From: Xaviernesmea oryzae
GTDB lineage: Bacteria; Pseudomonadota; Alphaproteobacteria; Rhizobiales; Rhizobiaceae
Length of the DNA: 64,000 nt
NCBI RefSeq assembly: GCF_900109605.1
Contig: NZ_FOAM01000004.1
Span: 248,001 to 312,000, forward strand
Reading direction: 5' to 3'
Positions 1 through 9,176 of the stretch are shown in pieces. The notes beneath the pieces are model-generated. The model was not told the origin of the DNA. It searched no databases and saw only the letters and a program-made list of their open reading frames with translations. How positions within the stretch are numbered: position 1 is the stretch's first letter; every line of letters begins with the position of its first letter. The position numbers and the translations under genes are program-made.

Positions 1-194
1 CGCTCTTCGTTCTTTCGCTCGCCTTCGGCGCTGCGCCCTGGCTCGCCCTGCTATCCGGCGCGCTTGTGGCCTTCCTCGTGCGCGGCGGCGCGCTCAAATT
101 CGGCTGGACGCTGCCAACCGGCCGCGCCAAGCCGGGCCGCGACCCGGATGTGGTGATGCCGCCACGACGGCGGGACGATCAACAGGAGACGTGA
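1..194 (+). CDS. TRIC-type cation channel / UPF0126 membrane protein, 3' end only
   Basis: Only the last 63 codons lie in the window; the gene runs off the left edge. The frame read from base 3 gives a hydrophobic helix rich in Ala, Leu and Phe followed by a GWTLP turn and a short, basic hydrophilic tail ending at TGA. This matches the C-terminus of the TRIC/UPF0126 family, small inner-membrane proteins built from two three-helix repeats and thought to conduct monovalent cations. The family call rests on this tail alone, so another small polytopic membrane protein is possible. It is convergent with irr, with about 100 bp between the two stop codons. Confidence 0.55.
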   Translation, partial: LFVLSLAFGAAPWLALLSGALVAFLVRGGALKFGWTLPTGRAKPGRDPDVVMPPRRRDDQQET

Positions 195-294
195 GGCCGC
201 GTTCGACCCGCCTGACGAGCCGTCCGGTCGACGCGGGATTGGATGGGGTCAGATTCTCGGGAACGGGCAGCTCGAAGCATCCGACTGCCGATCT

Positions 295-732
295 CTATTG
301 GGCGCCTTCGCGCCGATCCTTCCGACGCAGGCGGATCACCACGTCGACATGAGCGATTTCCATGCCCTCGGGCGGCTCGGGCAGATTGCCGATCGAGATA
401 TTGCTGACGGGAATGTCCAACACCTCGTTATGGCCTTCGACAAAGAAATGATGGTGGTCGGACACATTGGTGTCGAAATAAGTGCGGCTGCTCTCGACGC
501 TCAGCACACGGATCATGCCGGCATCGGTGAACTGGTGCAGCGTGTTATAGACCGTTGCCAGCGACACGGGGACGCCGGCGGTCACCGCTTCCTCGTGCAG
601 TTCTTCCACGGTCAGGTGGCGATCGCCCTTGGCGAACAGCAGATCGGCCAGTGCGACACGCTGACGCGTCGGACGAAGCCCGAACTGGCGCAGGCGATCT
701 TCAGGACAGAGCGTCGGACTGTTCGTCATCAC
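295..732 (-). CDS. irr: Irr, Fur-family iron/haem response regulator
   Basis: 145 aa, full length for a Fur-family repressor. The N-terminal winged helix carries the RPTRQR and VSLATVYNTL signatures (residues 20-66), and the dimerisation half carries an HHH run at 93-95 followed by FFVEGH, the haem/metal site typical of rhizobial Irr. It lacks the cysteine-proline haem motif of Bradyrhizobium Irr, as is usual outside that genus. In Rhizobiaceae, Irr acts under low iron to repress iron-using and iron-storing genes; haem destabilises or inactivates it. Divergent from fabA-fabB-fabI, an arrangement I recall from related genomes. No ICE box is visible upstream of irr itself, but one lies before mbfA at 23253. 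Start chosen as the first Met; Met2 is equally possible. Confidence 0.93.
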   Translation of the reverse strand: MMTNSPTLCPEDRLRQFGLRPTRQRVALADLLFAKGDRHLTVEELHEEAVTAGVPVSLATVYNTLHQFTDAGMIRVLSVESSRTYFDTNVSDHHHFFVEGHNEVLDIPVSNISIGNLPEPPEGMEIAHVDVVIRLRRKDRREGAQ

Positions 733-1110
733 GGGCGCGGCTGCAACCTCTCATAAAACTTGATCAATCCGCACCGATATAACTTTTCGTGCAAAGCCTT
801 TCAATAGCGGCAATCAGGCACTTGGTAAGACCACGCTGCCCTTTCAATCCCGACCGCGCCGAAATAGGCTTGCAAATGCCGTCTCCAGCGCCAGACGCAG
901 GCTTCTGGAGGCGTTCCATGGCCGCGCCCAAAGGTTTTCCTCTGGTGATGACGCAGATCATCATGTATGCGACGGCGCAAACACCCGCGCCGGGGACCAT
1001 GGGCGTGAGCAGCAGCCGGCGCGGCAATCGTGCCAAAGCTTACAATCACGCCTGTCCGATCCTACATGGGCGCTGGGCTTCGGCGAATTAAGACTTGAGG
1101 ACGTCAAGGC
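733..1110. other. Intergenic region between divergent irr and fabA
   Basis: 378 bp that must hold the irr (minus) and fabA (plus) promoters. I looked for an Irr ICE box (TTAGAA-N3-TTCTAA) and a clear -35/-10 pair and found neither. No gene or stable RNA is recognisable. A short gag-rich ribosome site sits just before the fabA start. Confidence 0.5.
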
Positions 1111-1626
1111 ATGAGTTCAAGGCAGACGAGCTACACCTACGAGGAAATCCTGAGCTGCGGGCGCGGCGAATTGTTCGGCCCGGGCAATGCCCAGCTTCCT
1201 CTGCCGCCCATGCTGATGTTCAACCGCATCACCGAACTTTCGGAGGATGGCGGCGAGCATGGCAAGGGTTTTGCCCGCGCCGAATTCGACATCACGCCCG
1301 ACCTCTGGTTCTTCCCCTGCCACTTCCAGGGTGACCCTGTCATGCCCGGCTGCCTTGGCCTTGACGCCATGTGGCAGCTGACCGGCTTCTATCTGGGCTG
1401 GCTGGGTGAGCCCGGCAAGGGCCGCGCGCTGTCGACGGGCGAGGTCAAGTTTACCGGCATGGTGACGCCGAAGGTCAAGCTGGTCGAATATGGCATCGAC
1501 TTCAAGCGCGTGATGCGCGGCCGCCTGGTGCTCGGCATTGCCGATGGCTGGATGAAGGCCGATGGCGAGGTGATCTACCGCGCCAGCGATCTGCGCGTCG
1601 GCCTCTTCCAGGAAAAGGCCGCCTGA
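1111..1626 (+). CDS. fabA: FabA, 3-hydroxydecanoyl-ACP dehydratase/isomerase
   Basis: 171 aa, the normal FabA length. It dehydrates beta-hydroxyacyl-ACP and isomerises trans-2- to cis-3-decenoyl-ACP, the branch point for unsaturated fatty acids. The hot-dog active site is visible: His71 in [14 protein letters not shown] and Asp85 in LGLDAMWQ, almost exactly the E. coli positions (70 and 84). First gene of a fabA-fabB-fabI operon that ends in a strong terminator at 3756; fabB follows after 66 bp. Divergent from irr. The ATG at this position is preceded by a weak gagg ribosome site. Confidence 0.97.
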   Translation: MSSRQTSYTYEEILSCGRGELFGPGNAQLPLPPMLMFNRITELSEDGGEHGKGFARAEFDITPDLWFFPCHFQGDPVMPGCLGLDAMWQLTGFYLGWLGEPGKGRALSTGEVKFTGMVTPKVKLVEYGIDFKRVMRGRLVLGIADGWMKADGEVIYRASDLRVGLFQEKAA

Positions 1627-1692
1627 CGCCCTTGCCGCCCCCTTAAAGGCGCAAGAGGCAAACTGATACCGATCGAAGGAAGGTTCATCGCG

Positions 1693-2916
1693 ATGAGACG
1701 TGTTGTTGTCACCGGCCTGGGGATTGTTTCCTCCATCGGAAACGATGCGGCAGCGGTCACGCAATCCCTGCGGGACGCCAAATCCGGCATTACCTTCTCC
1801 AAGGATTTTGCCGAATACGGCTTCCGCTGCCAGGTCTGGGGCGCGCCCGACATCGACACGACCGATCTGGTCGACCGGCGCGCCGCACGCTTCCTGTCGC
1901 AGGGCGGCATGTGGAACCACGTCGCGATGAAGCAGGCAATCGCCGATTCGGGCCTGGAAGAGCGCGAAATCTCCGGCAACGAGCGCACCGGCATCATCAT
2001 GGGCTCCGGCGGCCCCTCCACCCGCACGCTGGTGGAAGCAGCCGACATCACCCGCAAGAATATGAGCCCGAAGCGTATCGGCCCCTTTGCCGTGCCGAAG
2101 GCCATGTCGTCCACCGCCTCGGCCACGCTTGCCACCTGGTTCAAGATCCACGGCGTCAACTATTCGATCTCGTCTGCCTGCTCGACCTCGGCGCATTGCA
2201 TCGGCAATGCCGCAGAGATGATCCAGTGGGGCAAGCAGGACATCATGTTCGCCGGCGGCCATGAGGATCTCGACTGGTCCATGTCGAACCTGTTCGACGC
2301 CATGGGCGCCATGTCCTCGAAGTTCAACGACACGCCGTCTACCGCGTCGCGGGCCTATGACGTCTCGCGCGACGGCTTCGTGATTGCCGGCGGCGCCGGC
2401 GTGCTCGTTCTCGAAGAGCTGGAGCATGCCAAGGCGCGCGGCGCCAAGATCTATGCCGAACTCGTCGGCTACGGCGCCACCTCCGATGGCTACGACATGG
2501 TCGCCCCCTCGGGCGAGGGCGCGGTGCGCTGCATGCGCCAGGCGCTTGCCACGGTGAAGGGCGAGATCGACTATATCAACACCCATGGCACCTCGACGCC
2601 GGTCGGCGACTCGAAAGAGATCGGCGCGATTCGCGAGGTCTTCGGGGACAAGATCCCACATGTGCAGTCGACAAAGTCGCTGACGGGCCATTCGCTGGGC
2701 GCCGCCGGCGTGCAGGAATCCATCTATGGCCTGTTGATGATGCAGGCCGGATTTATCGGCGAGAGCGCGCATATCACCGAACTCGATCCGGAGTTCGAAG
2801 GCGTGCCGATCGTGCGCAGCCGCATCGACAATGCCAAGATCGACACGATCCTCTCCAATTCCTTCGGCTTCGGCGGCACCAACGCCACGCTGGTCTTCCA
2901 GCGTCACAACGGATAA
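1693..2916 (+). CDS. fabB: FabB, beta-ketoacyl-ACP synthase I
   Basis: 407 aa. It condenses malonyl-ACP with the cis-3-decenoyl-ACP made by FabA, completing the anaerobic route to unsaturated fatty acids. The thiolase-fold triad is present: nucleophile Cys163 in [10 protein letters not shown], and histidines in [11 protein letters not shown] and [13 protein letters not shown], near residues 298 and 333 as in E. coli FabB. The tight pairing with fabA supports FabB rather than FabF. It is preceded by a good GAAGGAAGG ribosome site and ends 5 bp before the fabI start. Confidence 0.97.
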   Translation: MRRVVVTGLGIVSSIGNDAAAVTQSLRDAKSGITFSKDFAEYGFRCQVWGAPDIDTTDLVDRRAARFLSQGGMWNHVAMKQAIADSGLEEREISGNERTGIIMGSGGPSTRTLVEAADITRKNMSPKRIGPFAVPKAMSSTASATLATWFKIHGVNYSISSACSTSAHCIGNAAEMIQWGKQDIMFAGGHEDLDWSMSNLFDAMGAMSSKFNDTPSTASRAYDVSRDGFVIAGGAGVLVLEELEHAKARGAKIYAELVGYGATSDGYDMVAPSGEGAVRCMRQALATVKGEIDYINTHGTSTPVGDSKEIGAIREVFGDKIPHVQSTKSLTGHSLGAAGVQESIYGLLMMQAGFIGESAHITELDPEFEGVPIVRSRIDNAKIDTILSNSFGFGGTNATLVFQRHNG

Positions 2917-2921
2917 GCGTC

Positions 2922-3728
2922 ATGACCGGCATCATGAACGGCAAGCGCGGGCTCATCATGGGCCTGGCCAACAATCACTCTATCGCCTGGGGCATCTCCA
3001 AGGCGCTCCGCGCGCAAGGGGCCGAACTCGCCTTCACCTATCAGGGCGAGGCCTTGGGCAAGCGGGTGAAGCCGCTGGCGGCCGAACTCGGCTCGGATTT
3101 CGTCGTTCCCTGCGATGTCGAGGACATCGCCTCGGTGGATGCGACCATTGCCGCGCTTGCCGAGCGCTGGGGCAAGCTCGACTTCGTCGTCCATGCCGTC
3201 GGCTTCTCCGACAAGAACGAGTTGAAGGGGCTTTACGCCGACACCACGCGCGAGAACTTCTCGCGCACCATGGTGATCTCCTGCTTCTCCTTCACCGAGC
3301 TTGCCAAGCGCGCAGCACCCCTGATGACCGAAGGCGGCAGCATGCTGACGCTGACCTATAACGGCTCGCAGCGCGTCATTCCCAATTACAACGTCATGGG
3401 CGTCGCCAAAGCCGCGCTGGAAGCCTCCGTGCGCTATCTGGCGGCCGATTACGGCCCGCGTGGCATCCGCGTCAATGCGATCTCCGCAGGCCCCGTGCGC
3501 ACGCTGGCCGGCGCCGGCATTTCCGATGCCCGCGCCATCCTCTCCTGGAACCAGAAGAACGCCCCGCTGCGCCGCACCCCGACGCTCGACGACATCGGCG
3601 GCTCTGCCCTCTACCTACTTTCGGATCTGTCCAGCGGCGTGACGGGCGAAGTCCACTATGTCGATGCCGGCTACAACATCACCTCCATGCCTGCGCTGGA
3701 AGCCCTGCGTTCCGCCGATACGGAATAG
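2922..3728 (+). CDS. fabI: FabI, NADH-dependent enoyl-ACP reductase
   Basis: 268 aa short-chain dehydrogenase of the FabI class, reducing trans-2-enoyl-ACP to finish each elongation round. The N-terminus has the modified cofactor loop GLANNHSIAWGI typical of FabI rather than a classical GxxxGxG. The catalytic Tyr-x6-Lys is in YNVMGVAK, and RTLAGAGISD forms the substrate loop. Third gene of the fab operon, 5 bp after fabB, so probably co-translated. Rhizobia usually carry more than one FabI; this is the fabA/fabB-linked copy, often labelled fabI2. A second in-frame ATG four codons downstream could be the true start. Confidence 0.95.
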   Translation: MTGIMNGKRGLIMGLANNHSIAWGISKALRAQGAELAFTYQGEALGKRVKPLAAELGSDFVVPCDVEDIASVDATIAALAERWGKLDFVVHAVGFSDKNELKGLYADTTRENFSRTMVISCFSFTELAKRAAPLMTEGGSMLTLTYNGSQRVIPNYNVMGVAKAALEASVRYLAADYGPRGIRVNAISAGPVRTLAGAGISDARAILSWNQKNAPLRRTPTLDDIGGSALYLLSDLSSGVTGEVHYVDAGYNITSMPALEALRSADTE

Positions 3729-3755
3729 CGGCTTGCTTCTTCGCCTATGACAACA

Positions 3756-3790
3756 AAGCCCGGATCGGCGGCTGCCGATCCGGGCTTTTT
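3756..3790 (+). terminator. Rho-independent terminator of the fabA-fabB-fabI operon
   Basis: Perfect 14-bp inverted repeat (AAGCCCGGATCGGC and its complement) around a 4-base loop, ending in a run of T. It lies 27 bp after the fabI stop. Confidence 0.92.
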
Positions 3791-3865
3791 CATGGGTTAT
3801 GCATCCGCCTTGTCAGGCGCCTATCGAGATCGTCAGGCTTTTGCTGATCTGTGGCGTATCAGGCT

Positions 3866-4476
3866 CTACGGCGTGACATCGTCCAGTCCTGCCTCGATCA
3901 GCGTACGGATCGGTGGCTTGAGGTGATACCCGGTCTTCTCCAAGGCTTGCAGCGCATCACCATTACAGCCGCGATCGATCATCACTCGAACGAAAGCGCG
4001 TGTCGTCATCAACACCATCGGCACGCTGGCTGCGGACATGAGATTGGGCACGGCGCCGTCTTCATAAAGCACGACGGCGTCGTCTATGTCTTTCGGCTCG
4101 ATCATTTCCACATATTCGCGAATTGCCCGCTCGCCGCTATGGCGCAACGCCTTTTTCAGACGCTCGGCCGCCGCAGTGTCTCCCTGCCCTGCTTGCTGGC
4201 GCAATGTCGCGATGGCAAGCCCCTCCAGTGTAGGCGCCCTGACGATGGCACCTTGCATGCGAACGAGCCAGTCCGCCACCTCGGCGGCAAAGGGTTTGGC
4301 AAGGTCGCCGCGGACTTCATCCTCTACCCGATCCACGAGCACGATGTGACGGTTGGTCACGCGTATGGCTTCCAGCAATCCAGCCGCCGCAAGCCCGATC
4401 AACGGCCTGGATCTGCAACAATGATCGGATCTCTTGCGCCCAGTCGCGTGGGTGCGCCGTCTATTTGCGTCCCCAC
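3866..4476 (-). pseudogene. PIN-like (VapC/DUF3368-type) protein, frameshifted near its N-terminus
   Basis: The long frame contains PLIGLAAAGLLEA, DRVEDEV, a helix-rich middle and VVLYEDGAV...VPMVLMTTRAFV, the spacing of acidic and hydrophobic blocks seen in PIN-domain nucleases. The hallmark first strand, however, is split: IIVADPG is read in one frame and PLIGLA in the next, with the break at about 4404-4408; one extra base there would rejoin them. The front part then runs to a TGA, and its only start candidate is a GTG at 4476 that overlaps the 3' end of the methyltransferase gene. No antitoxin gene is adjacent. I read this as a decayed PIN gene; a sequencing indel would give the same picture. 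Without the repair the C-terminal 190 codons have no sensible start. Confidence 0.6.
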
Positions 4477-5480
4477 AGCACTTTATAGCGTGCATTGCGG
4501 CAGGTCTCGCCCCATTCCTTGAACAGCTCGGTCATGGTCGGCTCGTAGGACAGGCCACGATTGGCAACCAGCATCAGCCGGCCGCCGATCTTCAGCGACT
4601 TGGCGGCCATGCGGATCATTGCGTGGCCGAGTGCTGGCTCGGTCGCCTGCGTTTCGTGGAAAGGCGGGTTCATCACGATCAGGTCGAAGCGGTCGCGCGG
4701 CTCCTCGGCGGTCAGATCCTGCCAATGGAAGCGGGCGGGCATGCGTGGGGCGTTGGCGGCCATGTTGGCGCGCGCTGCCTCCAGCGCATTGTGGTCGGCT
4801 TCGAATAGGTCAATCCCCTTGAGGCCGGGCGCGGCTTCCGCCAGCATGACCGACAGATAGCCCCAGCCGGCGCCGAAATCGGCCGCATGGCCGGTCGCAT
4901 CCTTCGGCAGGCGCGACGCCAGGAGTTCTGAGCCGGGATCGACGCGATCGTGAGAGAACATGCCGGGCGCGGCTGAGAAGCGGCCCTCGACCACGGCACT
5001 GCGCGCATGCAGGGCATCGATAAGCGCGGCGACATCGGCGGGACGGGGAAACCAGACAGCCACAGCGTGATATTTCGGCAGGCTGTCGACATCGAGCGCA
5101 AGACCCTCCAGCCGCTTGCGCAGCGCCAGAATGCCATCCTCTTTCGCACCTGCGATCACGATCATCGCGCCCGTGCGGGTGCGTTCCAGCGCGTCGGCCA
5201 GACGCTGCTCGTTTTCGCCGCGGTGCTTGCCGATCAAGATCAGGGCGCCATCATAATCCCGACCATCGCCGAGTTGCGGCTGGCTGTCGATCCGCGCGGC
5301 TGCCAGACCACGGTGCAGCGTGCGCATCGGCTGGACGGCGTCCAGCTGCGCTGCAAAGCCCTCGGGCCGGTCGAAGCCTGCCTCGGCGCCAAGAAACAGG
5401 ATGCGTTGGCTGTCGCCAGGCAGCTCGAGCGTACCGTTGGCGAAGGGGTGGAACAGGGTCTTTACGGCATTGCGCGTCAC
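4461..5480 (-). CDS. rsmC: RsmC-type 16S rRNA (guanine-N2) methyltransferase
   Basis: 339 aa from a GTG start; the typical length of this two-domain family. The C-terminal Rossmann domain shows the SAM-binding ADFGAGWGYLSVMLA and the catalytic NPPFHE motif of N2-guanine methyltransferases; the N-terminal half is a degenerate methyltransferase fold (VTRNAVKTLFHPF onward). RsmC methylates G1207 of 16S rRNA in enterobacteria; the rhizobial substrate is inferred. The frame extends upstream to 5813 but that part has no family resemblance. The GTG gives the N-terminus I expect (xRxxxKTLFHPF). Its 3' end overlaps the start of the broken PIN gene. Confidence 0.82.
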   Translation of the reverse strand: MTRNAVKTLFHPFANGTLELPGDSQRILFLGAEAGFDRPEGFAAQLDAVQPMRTLHRGLAAARIDSQPQLGDGRDYDGALILIGKHRGENEQRLADALERTRTGAMIVIAGAKEDGILALRKRLEGLALDVDSLPKYHAVAVWFPRPADVAALIDALHARSAVVEGRFSAAPGMFSHDRVDPGSELLASRLPKDATGHAADFGAGWGYLSVMLAEAAPGLKGIDLFEADHNALEAARANMAANAPRMPARFHWQDLTAEEPRDRFDLIVMNPPFHETQATEPALGHAMIRMAAKSLKIGGRLMLVANRGLSYEPTMTELFKEWGETCRNARYKVLWGRK

Positions 5481-5836
5481 GTGGGCGCTCCCTTTATCGA
5501 ATGGGTCGGCCCGCGAGCGTGTGAGCATCAAGGCCTGACAGGTCAGAAGAACGGCGCGCGGCTTACCGCGCCGGCTCGTGCCTCCGATGGTCTTTGTCCA
5601 GATTTTTCCGCTTGTGAACAAGACGGTTCCCAAGGCGAGCCAGCTCATCATGCACTCGGCATCAGGGCCGGACGGCTTGGACACGGCCGCCGGGCTGGAA
5701 GAAGGCAAAAGGCGCGGAACGACATCTGCCGTGTCCGCGCCTTGCCATTCGTCATGCAGAAGCAGCGTCAAGCCGCCACCGGGCAGATCCGCCTTCAGAG
5801 GGCTTGCAGCCACCCTGCGGGCGAGCCGGCTCGTTC
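5481..5836. other. Non-coding stretch between pnp and the rsmC-like gene
   Basis: 356 bp with no recognisable gene. It holds the pnp terminator (5704-5743) and, next to 5480, presumably the promoter of the rsmC-like gene. Open frames here read as shadows without family features. Confidence 0.5.
5704..5743 (-). terminator. Terminator downstream of pnp
   Basis: On the minus strand a GC stem (AAGGCGCGGA paired with TCCGCGCCTT) is followed by TTTTGCCTT. It lies about 95 bp past the pnp stop. Confidence 0.8.
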
Positions 5837-7972
5837 TTATTCGGCGGCGTCGCCCTCGGCCTTGGCCGAGATTTCCTTGCCGGTCGCCTGATCGACAACC
5901 TTCATGGAGAGGCGAACCTTGCCGCGTTCGTCGAAGCCCATAAGCTTGACCCAGACCTTGTCGCCTTCCTTGACCACGTCGGAGGTCTTGGACACACGAT
6001 CCTGGGCCAGCTGCGAAATATGCACAAGGCCATCGCGCGGGCCGAAGAAGTTGACGAAAGCGCCGAAATCGGCCGTCTTGACGACGGTGCCTTCATAGAT
6101 CTGGCCAACTTCCGGCTCGGCGACGATCGAGTGGATCCACTTGCGGGCTGCTTCGATCTCCTTGCCGGAGGAGGAGGCGATCTTGATGGTGCCATCGTCT
6201 TCGATGTTGATCTTGGCGCCGGTCTTTTCGACGATTTCGCGGATGACCTTGCCGCCCGAACCGATGACTTCGCGGATCTTGTCGACCGGAATGTTCATCA
6301 CTTCGATGCGCGGGGCGAATTCGCCGAGCTGGCCACGGCTCTCGGTGATGGCATTCGACATTTCCGAAAGGATATGCTTGCGGCCACCCTGCGCCTGGTT
6401 CAGCGCGACCTTCATGATCTCTTCGGTGATACCGGCGATCTTGATGTCCATCTGCAGCGAGGTGATGCCATCGGCGGTGCCGGCGACCTTGAAGTCCATG
6501 TCGCCCAGATGATCCTCGTCACCGAGAATGTCGGAGAGAACGGCGAAGCGCTCGCCTTCCAGGATCAGGCCCATCGCGATGCCTGCAACCGGCTTTGCCA
6601 GGGGAACGCCGGCATCCATCAGCGCCAGCGAGGTGCCGCAAACGGTCGCCATAGAGGAGGAGCCGTTCGATTCGGTGATCTCGGAGACGACGCGCAGCGT
6701 GTAGGGGAACTGCTCGGCCGAAGGCAGCATCGGGCGGATAGCGCGCCATGCCAGCTTGCCATGGCCGATTTCGCGGCGGCCCGGGGAGCCCATGCGGCCC
6801 GTTTCACCGACGGAATAGGGCGGGAAGTTGTAATGGAGCAGGAAGCGCTCCTTGTACATGCCCGTCAGGCTGTCGACATATTGTTCGTCTTCGCCGGTGC
6901 CGAGCGTGGCGACGACGATCGCCTGGGTTTCGCCACGGGTGAACAGCGCCGAACCATGGGTGCGCGGCAGAACGCCGACTTCCGACACGATCGGACGGAC
7001 CGTTTCCAGGTCACGGCCATCGATACGGCTCTTGGTGTCGAGAATGTTCCAGCGGACGATCTTGGCCTGCAGATGCTTGAAGACGGCACCGATCACTTCA
7101 GCCGAAAAGCGCGGTTCTGCACCTTCCGGGAAGAAATGCGCCTTGACCTTGGCCTTGACGGCGTCGACGGCGGCGTAACGATCGGCCTTCTGGGTGATCT
7201 TGTAAGCGTCGCGCAGCTCAGCTTCGAAATGCTGGAGCATTTCGGCTTCCAGTTCCGAATGGTCTTCCGGCTCGAATTCGCGCGGCTCCTTGGCGGCAAC
7301 CTCGGCAAGCTTGATGATCGCATCGATCACCGGCTGGAAGCCCTTGTGGCCGAACATGACGGCGCCGAGCATGACGTCTTCGTTCAGTTCCTTGGCTTCC
7401 GATTCGACCATCAGGACGGCGTCCTGCGTGCCGGCGACAACGAGATCGAGGCTCGATTCGTCCATCTCGTCGAGATGCGGATTCAGCACATAGCCGCCAT
7501 TGATGTAGCCGACGCGAGCACCGCCGACCGGGCCCATGAAGGGAACGCCGGAGATCGTCAGGGCCGCGGAAGCGGCGACCATCGACAGGATGTCTGGATC
7601 GTTCTCCATGTCATGCTGCATGACGGTGACGACGACCTGGGTGTCGTTCTTGTAGCCTTCCGGGAAGAGCGGACGGATCGGACGGTCGATCAGGCGGGAA
7701 ACCAGCGTTTCCTTTTCCGAAGGACGGCCTTCGCGCTTGAAATAGCCGCCCGGGATCTTGCCGGCGGCATAGGTCTTTTCCTGGTAGTTGACGGTCAGCG
7801 GGAAGAAATCCTGGCCCGGCTTCGGCGCCTTGGCCGAAACGACGGTAGCGAGAACGACAGTTTCGCCATAGGTGGCGAGAACGGCGCCGTCGGCCTGGCG
7901 GGCAATCTTGCCGGTTTCCAGCTTGAGCGGGCGGCCGGCCCACTCGATTTCGACCGTATGCGTATCGAACAT
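5837..7972 (-). CDS. pnp: PNPase, polyribonucleotide nucleotidyltransferase
   Basis: 711 aa, the family's normal size. It degrades RNA 3'-to-5' phosphorolytically and is the core of the degradosome. Two RNase PH domains are seen (residues ~10-215 with [15 protein letters not shown], and ~300-545 with ALFTRGETQ and [18 protein letters not shown]), then a KH domain with [12 protein letters not shown] and an S1 domain with GFVNF-like [20 protein letters not shown]. The start is the Met of [11 protein letters not shown]; the frame extends 20 codons further without family similarity. Downstream of rpsO by a 722-bp leader, which may host the RNase III/PNPase autocontrol known in enterobacteria. Confidence 0.98.
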   Translation of the reverse strand: MFDTHTVEIEWAGRPLKLETGKIARQADGAVLATYGETVVLATVVSAKAPKPGQDFFPLTVNYQEKTYAAGKIPGGYFKREGRPSEKETLVSRLIDRPIRPLFPEGYKNDTQVVVTVMQHDMENDPDILSMVAASAALTISGVPFMGPVGGARVGYINGGYVLNPHLDEMDESSLDLVVAGTQDAVLMVESEAKELNEDVMLGAVMFGHKGFQPVIDAIIKLAEVAAKEPREFEPEDHSELEAEMLQHFEAELRDAYKITQKADRYAAVDAVKAKVKAHFFPEGAEPRFSAEVIGAVFKHLQAKIVRWNILDTKSRIDGRDLETVRPIVSEVGVLPRTHGSALFTRGETQAIVVATLGTGEDEQYVDSLTGMYKERFLLHYNFPPYSVGETGRMGSPGRREIGHGKLAWRAIRPMLPSAEQFPYTLRVVSEITESNGSSSMATVCGTSLALMDAGVPLAKPVAGIAMGLILEGERFAVLSDILGDEDHLGDMDFKVAGTADGITSLQMDIKIAGITEEIMKVALNQAQGGRKHILSEMSNAITESRGQLGEFAPRIEVMNIPVDKIREVIGSGGKVIREIVEKTGAKINIEDDGTIKIASSSGKEIEAARKWIHSIVAEPEVGQIYEGTVVKTADFGAFVNFFGPRDGLVHISQLAQDRVSKTSDVVKEGDKVWVKLMGFDERGKVRLSMKVVDQATGKEISAKAEGDAAE

Positions 7973-8694
7973 AGTGTAAATCCTTGCATCTGCGGGCATT
8001 CGGCCGCTGCCGGAGACCGGCGCGGGCAACACCCCCGAGCTGATGGCGCATCACGGGCAAGACAGCGAGACGCTTCACGAAGGGTGTGGCCCTCACACCG
8101 TTCCAGCATCTCCATCCGGTTGACGCGGAACGCGGCATCGTTTTGCCCGCTGTTCCATGCCGGCTGGGTGCCGAAGCATCCTGCAATCCTGCCCCATGAC
8201 GGGCCGTCGGTTTCATTGCGCAGTCCGGCCCATTCCGGCCTGCGGGATGGTCGCCTTCGCCGCCCATCGCTTTCGACGGGCAACGCGGATCGGCCACCTT
8301 AACGTTTGATCCGGCGCCGTTTCAGGCCCTCCGCATCCACATCCATTCCGGTCTCGCAGGGCGCGCGCCACATCTGCCTTTCTCTAGCTGAGATGACCGG
8401 CGCTGCCTGCATCGCGAACATGCCGGGCGACACGCGGCCACCCTCAATGTTCCTGTAATGTCTGTTCGGCCTGCCCAAGCGCGAAAGCGTCTCGGCTTCC
8501 TGGACATACCCGCTGGATCGCAAACGCCGCGGCGCCGCTGTTCCGGATCGTCGAAGCGGCCGGCAAGGCCGGACCCTTCTTCTCTCGAGCGCCGGCTTTA
8601 CGGGCGCTCTTTACGCCAACCCTTCAAGAAGCATTGGCGGCCTGATGCAAAACCGCCGGGCCCATCATCGCGATGCGCCCGGCGGCCAAAGGTC
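7973..8694 (-). other. Long rpsO-pnp intergenic leader with several hairpins
   Basis: 722 bp between rpsO and pnp, longer than I expect for this pair. Apart from the rpsO terminator at 8647-8685, I see GC hairpins on the minus strand around 8560-8620 (GGCCGG repeats and a GCGCC...GGCGC pair). Short open frames such as 8299-8523 have no recognisable domain and weak starts, so I do not call them. The region may be a structured 5' leader of pnp. Confidence 0.45.
8647..8685 (-). terminator. Terminator/attenuator after rpsO
   Basis: Minus-strand stem CCGCCGGGC with its perfect complement around a 15-base loop, then TTTTGC; 10 bp past the rpsO stop. It would separate rpsO from pnp, allowing only part of transcription through. 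Confidence 0.85.
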
Positions 8695-8964
8695 TTAGCG
8701 GCGGATGCCAAGCGCAGCGATCAGCTTGCTGTAGCGCCCTTCATCCTTCTTCTTCAGGTAATCCAGCAGCGAGCGGCGGCTGGACACCATGGCCAGAAGG
8801 CCACGACGGGAGTGGTTGTCCTTCTTGTGGCCCTTGAAATGTTCGGTCAGGTTGTTGATCCGCTCGGTGAGCAGAGCCACCTGGACTTCCGGCGAACCGG
8901 TATCGCCTTCGACGGTTGCGTACTGCTTGATCAGTTCCGCCTTGCGTTCTGCAGTGATCGACAT
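8695..8964 (-). CDS. rpsO: 30S ribosomal protein S15
   Basis: 89 aa, the exact family length. S15 binds the 16S central domain at the three-way junction and nucleates platform assembly. The [20 protein letters not shown] and [21 protein letters not shown] blocks are diagnostic. A GAAAGGATC ribosome site precedes the ATG. It is followed by its own terminator and then pnp, the usual rpsO-pnp order; truB lies upstream but a histidine kinase gene intervenes. Confidence 0.98.
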   Translation of the reverse strand: MSITAERKAELIKQYATVEGDTGSPEVQVALLTERINNLTEHFKGHKKDNHSRRGLLAMVSSRRSLLDYLKKKDEGRYSKLIAALGIRR

Positions 8965-9176
8965 CGGTGATCCTTTCTTGTGATTTTTAGGATTTCAGGT
9001 CGCCTGCAGCCGGGATGTCGTCTAGCTGCGGCCGTTCAAGCCCATGGAGCACAGCCTCGACGCCGTATCTGCGTTCACGCATCGGCGATAGCCGAAGAGG
9101 CGGAACCCCATGTTGGCGCTGCCTATAAACCATCTTCCTGCGGAAGGAAAGGGCATGGCGACGCTGCGGCCCGATC

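Noticed and set aside
5804-8302. 832-codon plus frame across pnp and other very long antisense frames
   Set aside because: High GC makes long antisense frames common; the opposite strand encodes a full, well-conserved PNPase.
8299-8523. 74-codon minus frame between rpsO and pnp
   Set aside because: No domain, no good ribosome site and it overlaps GC hairpins; treated as non-coding leader.
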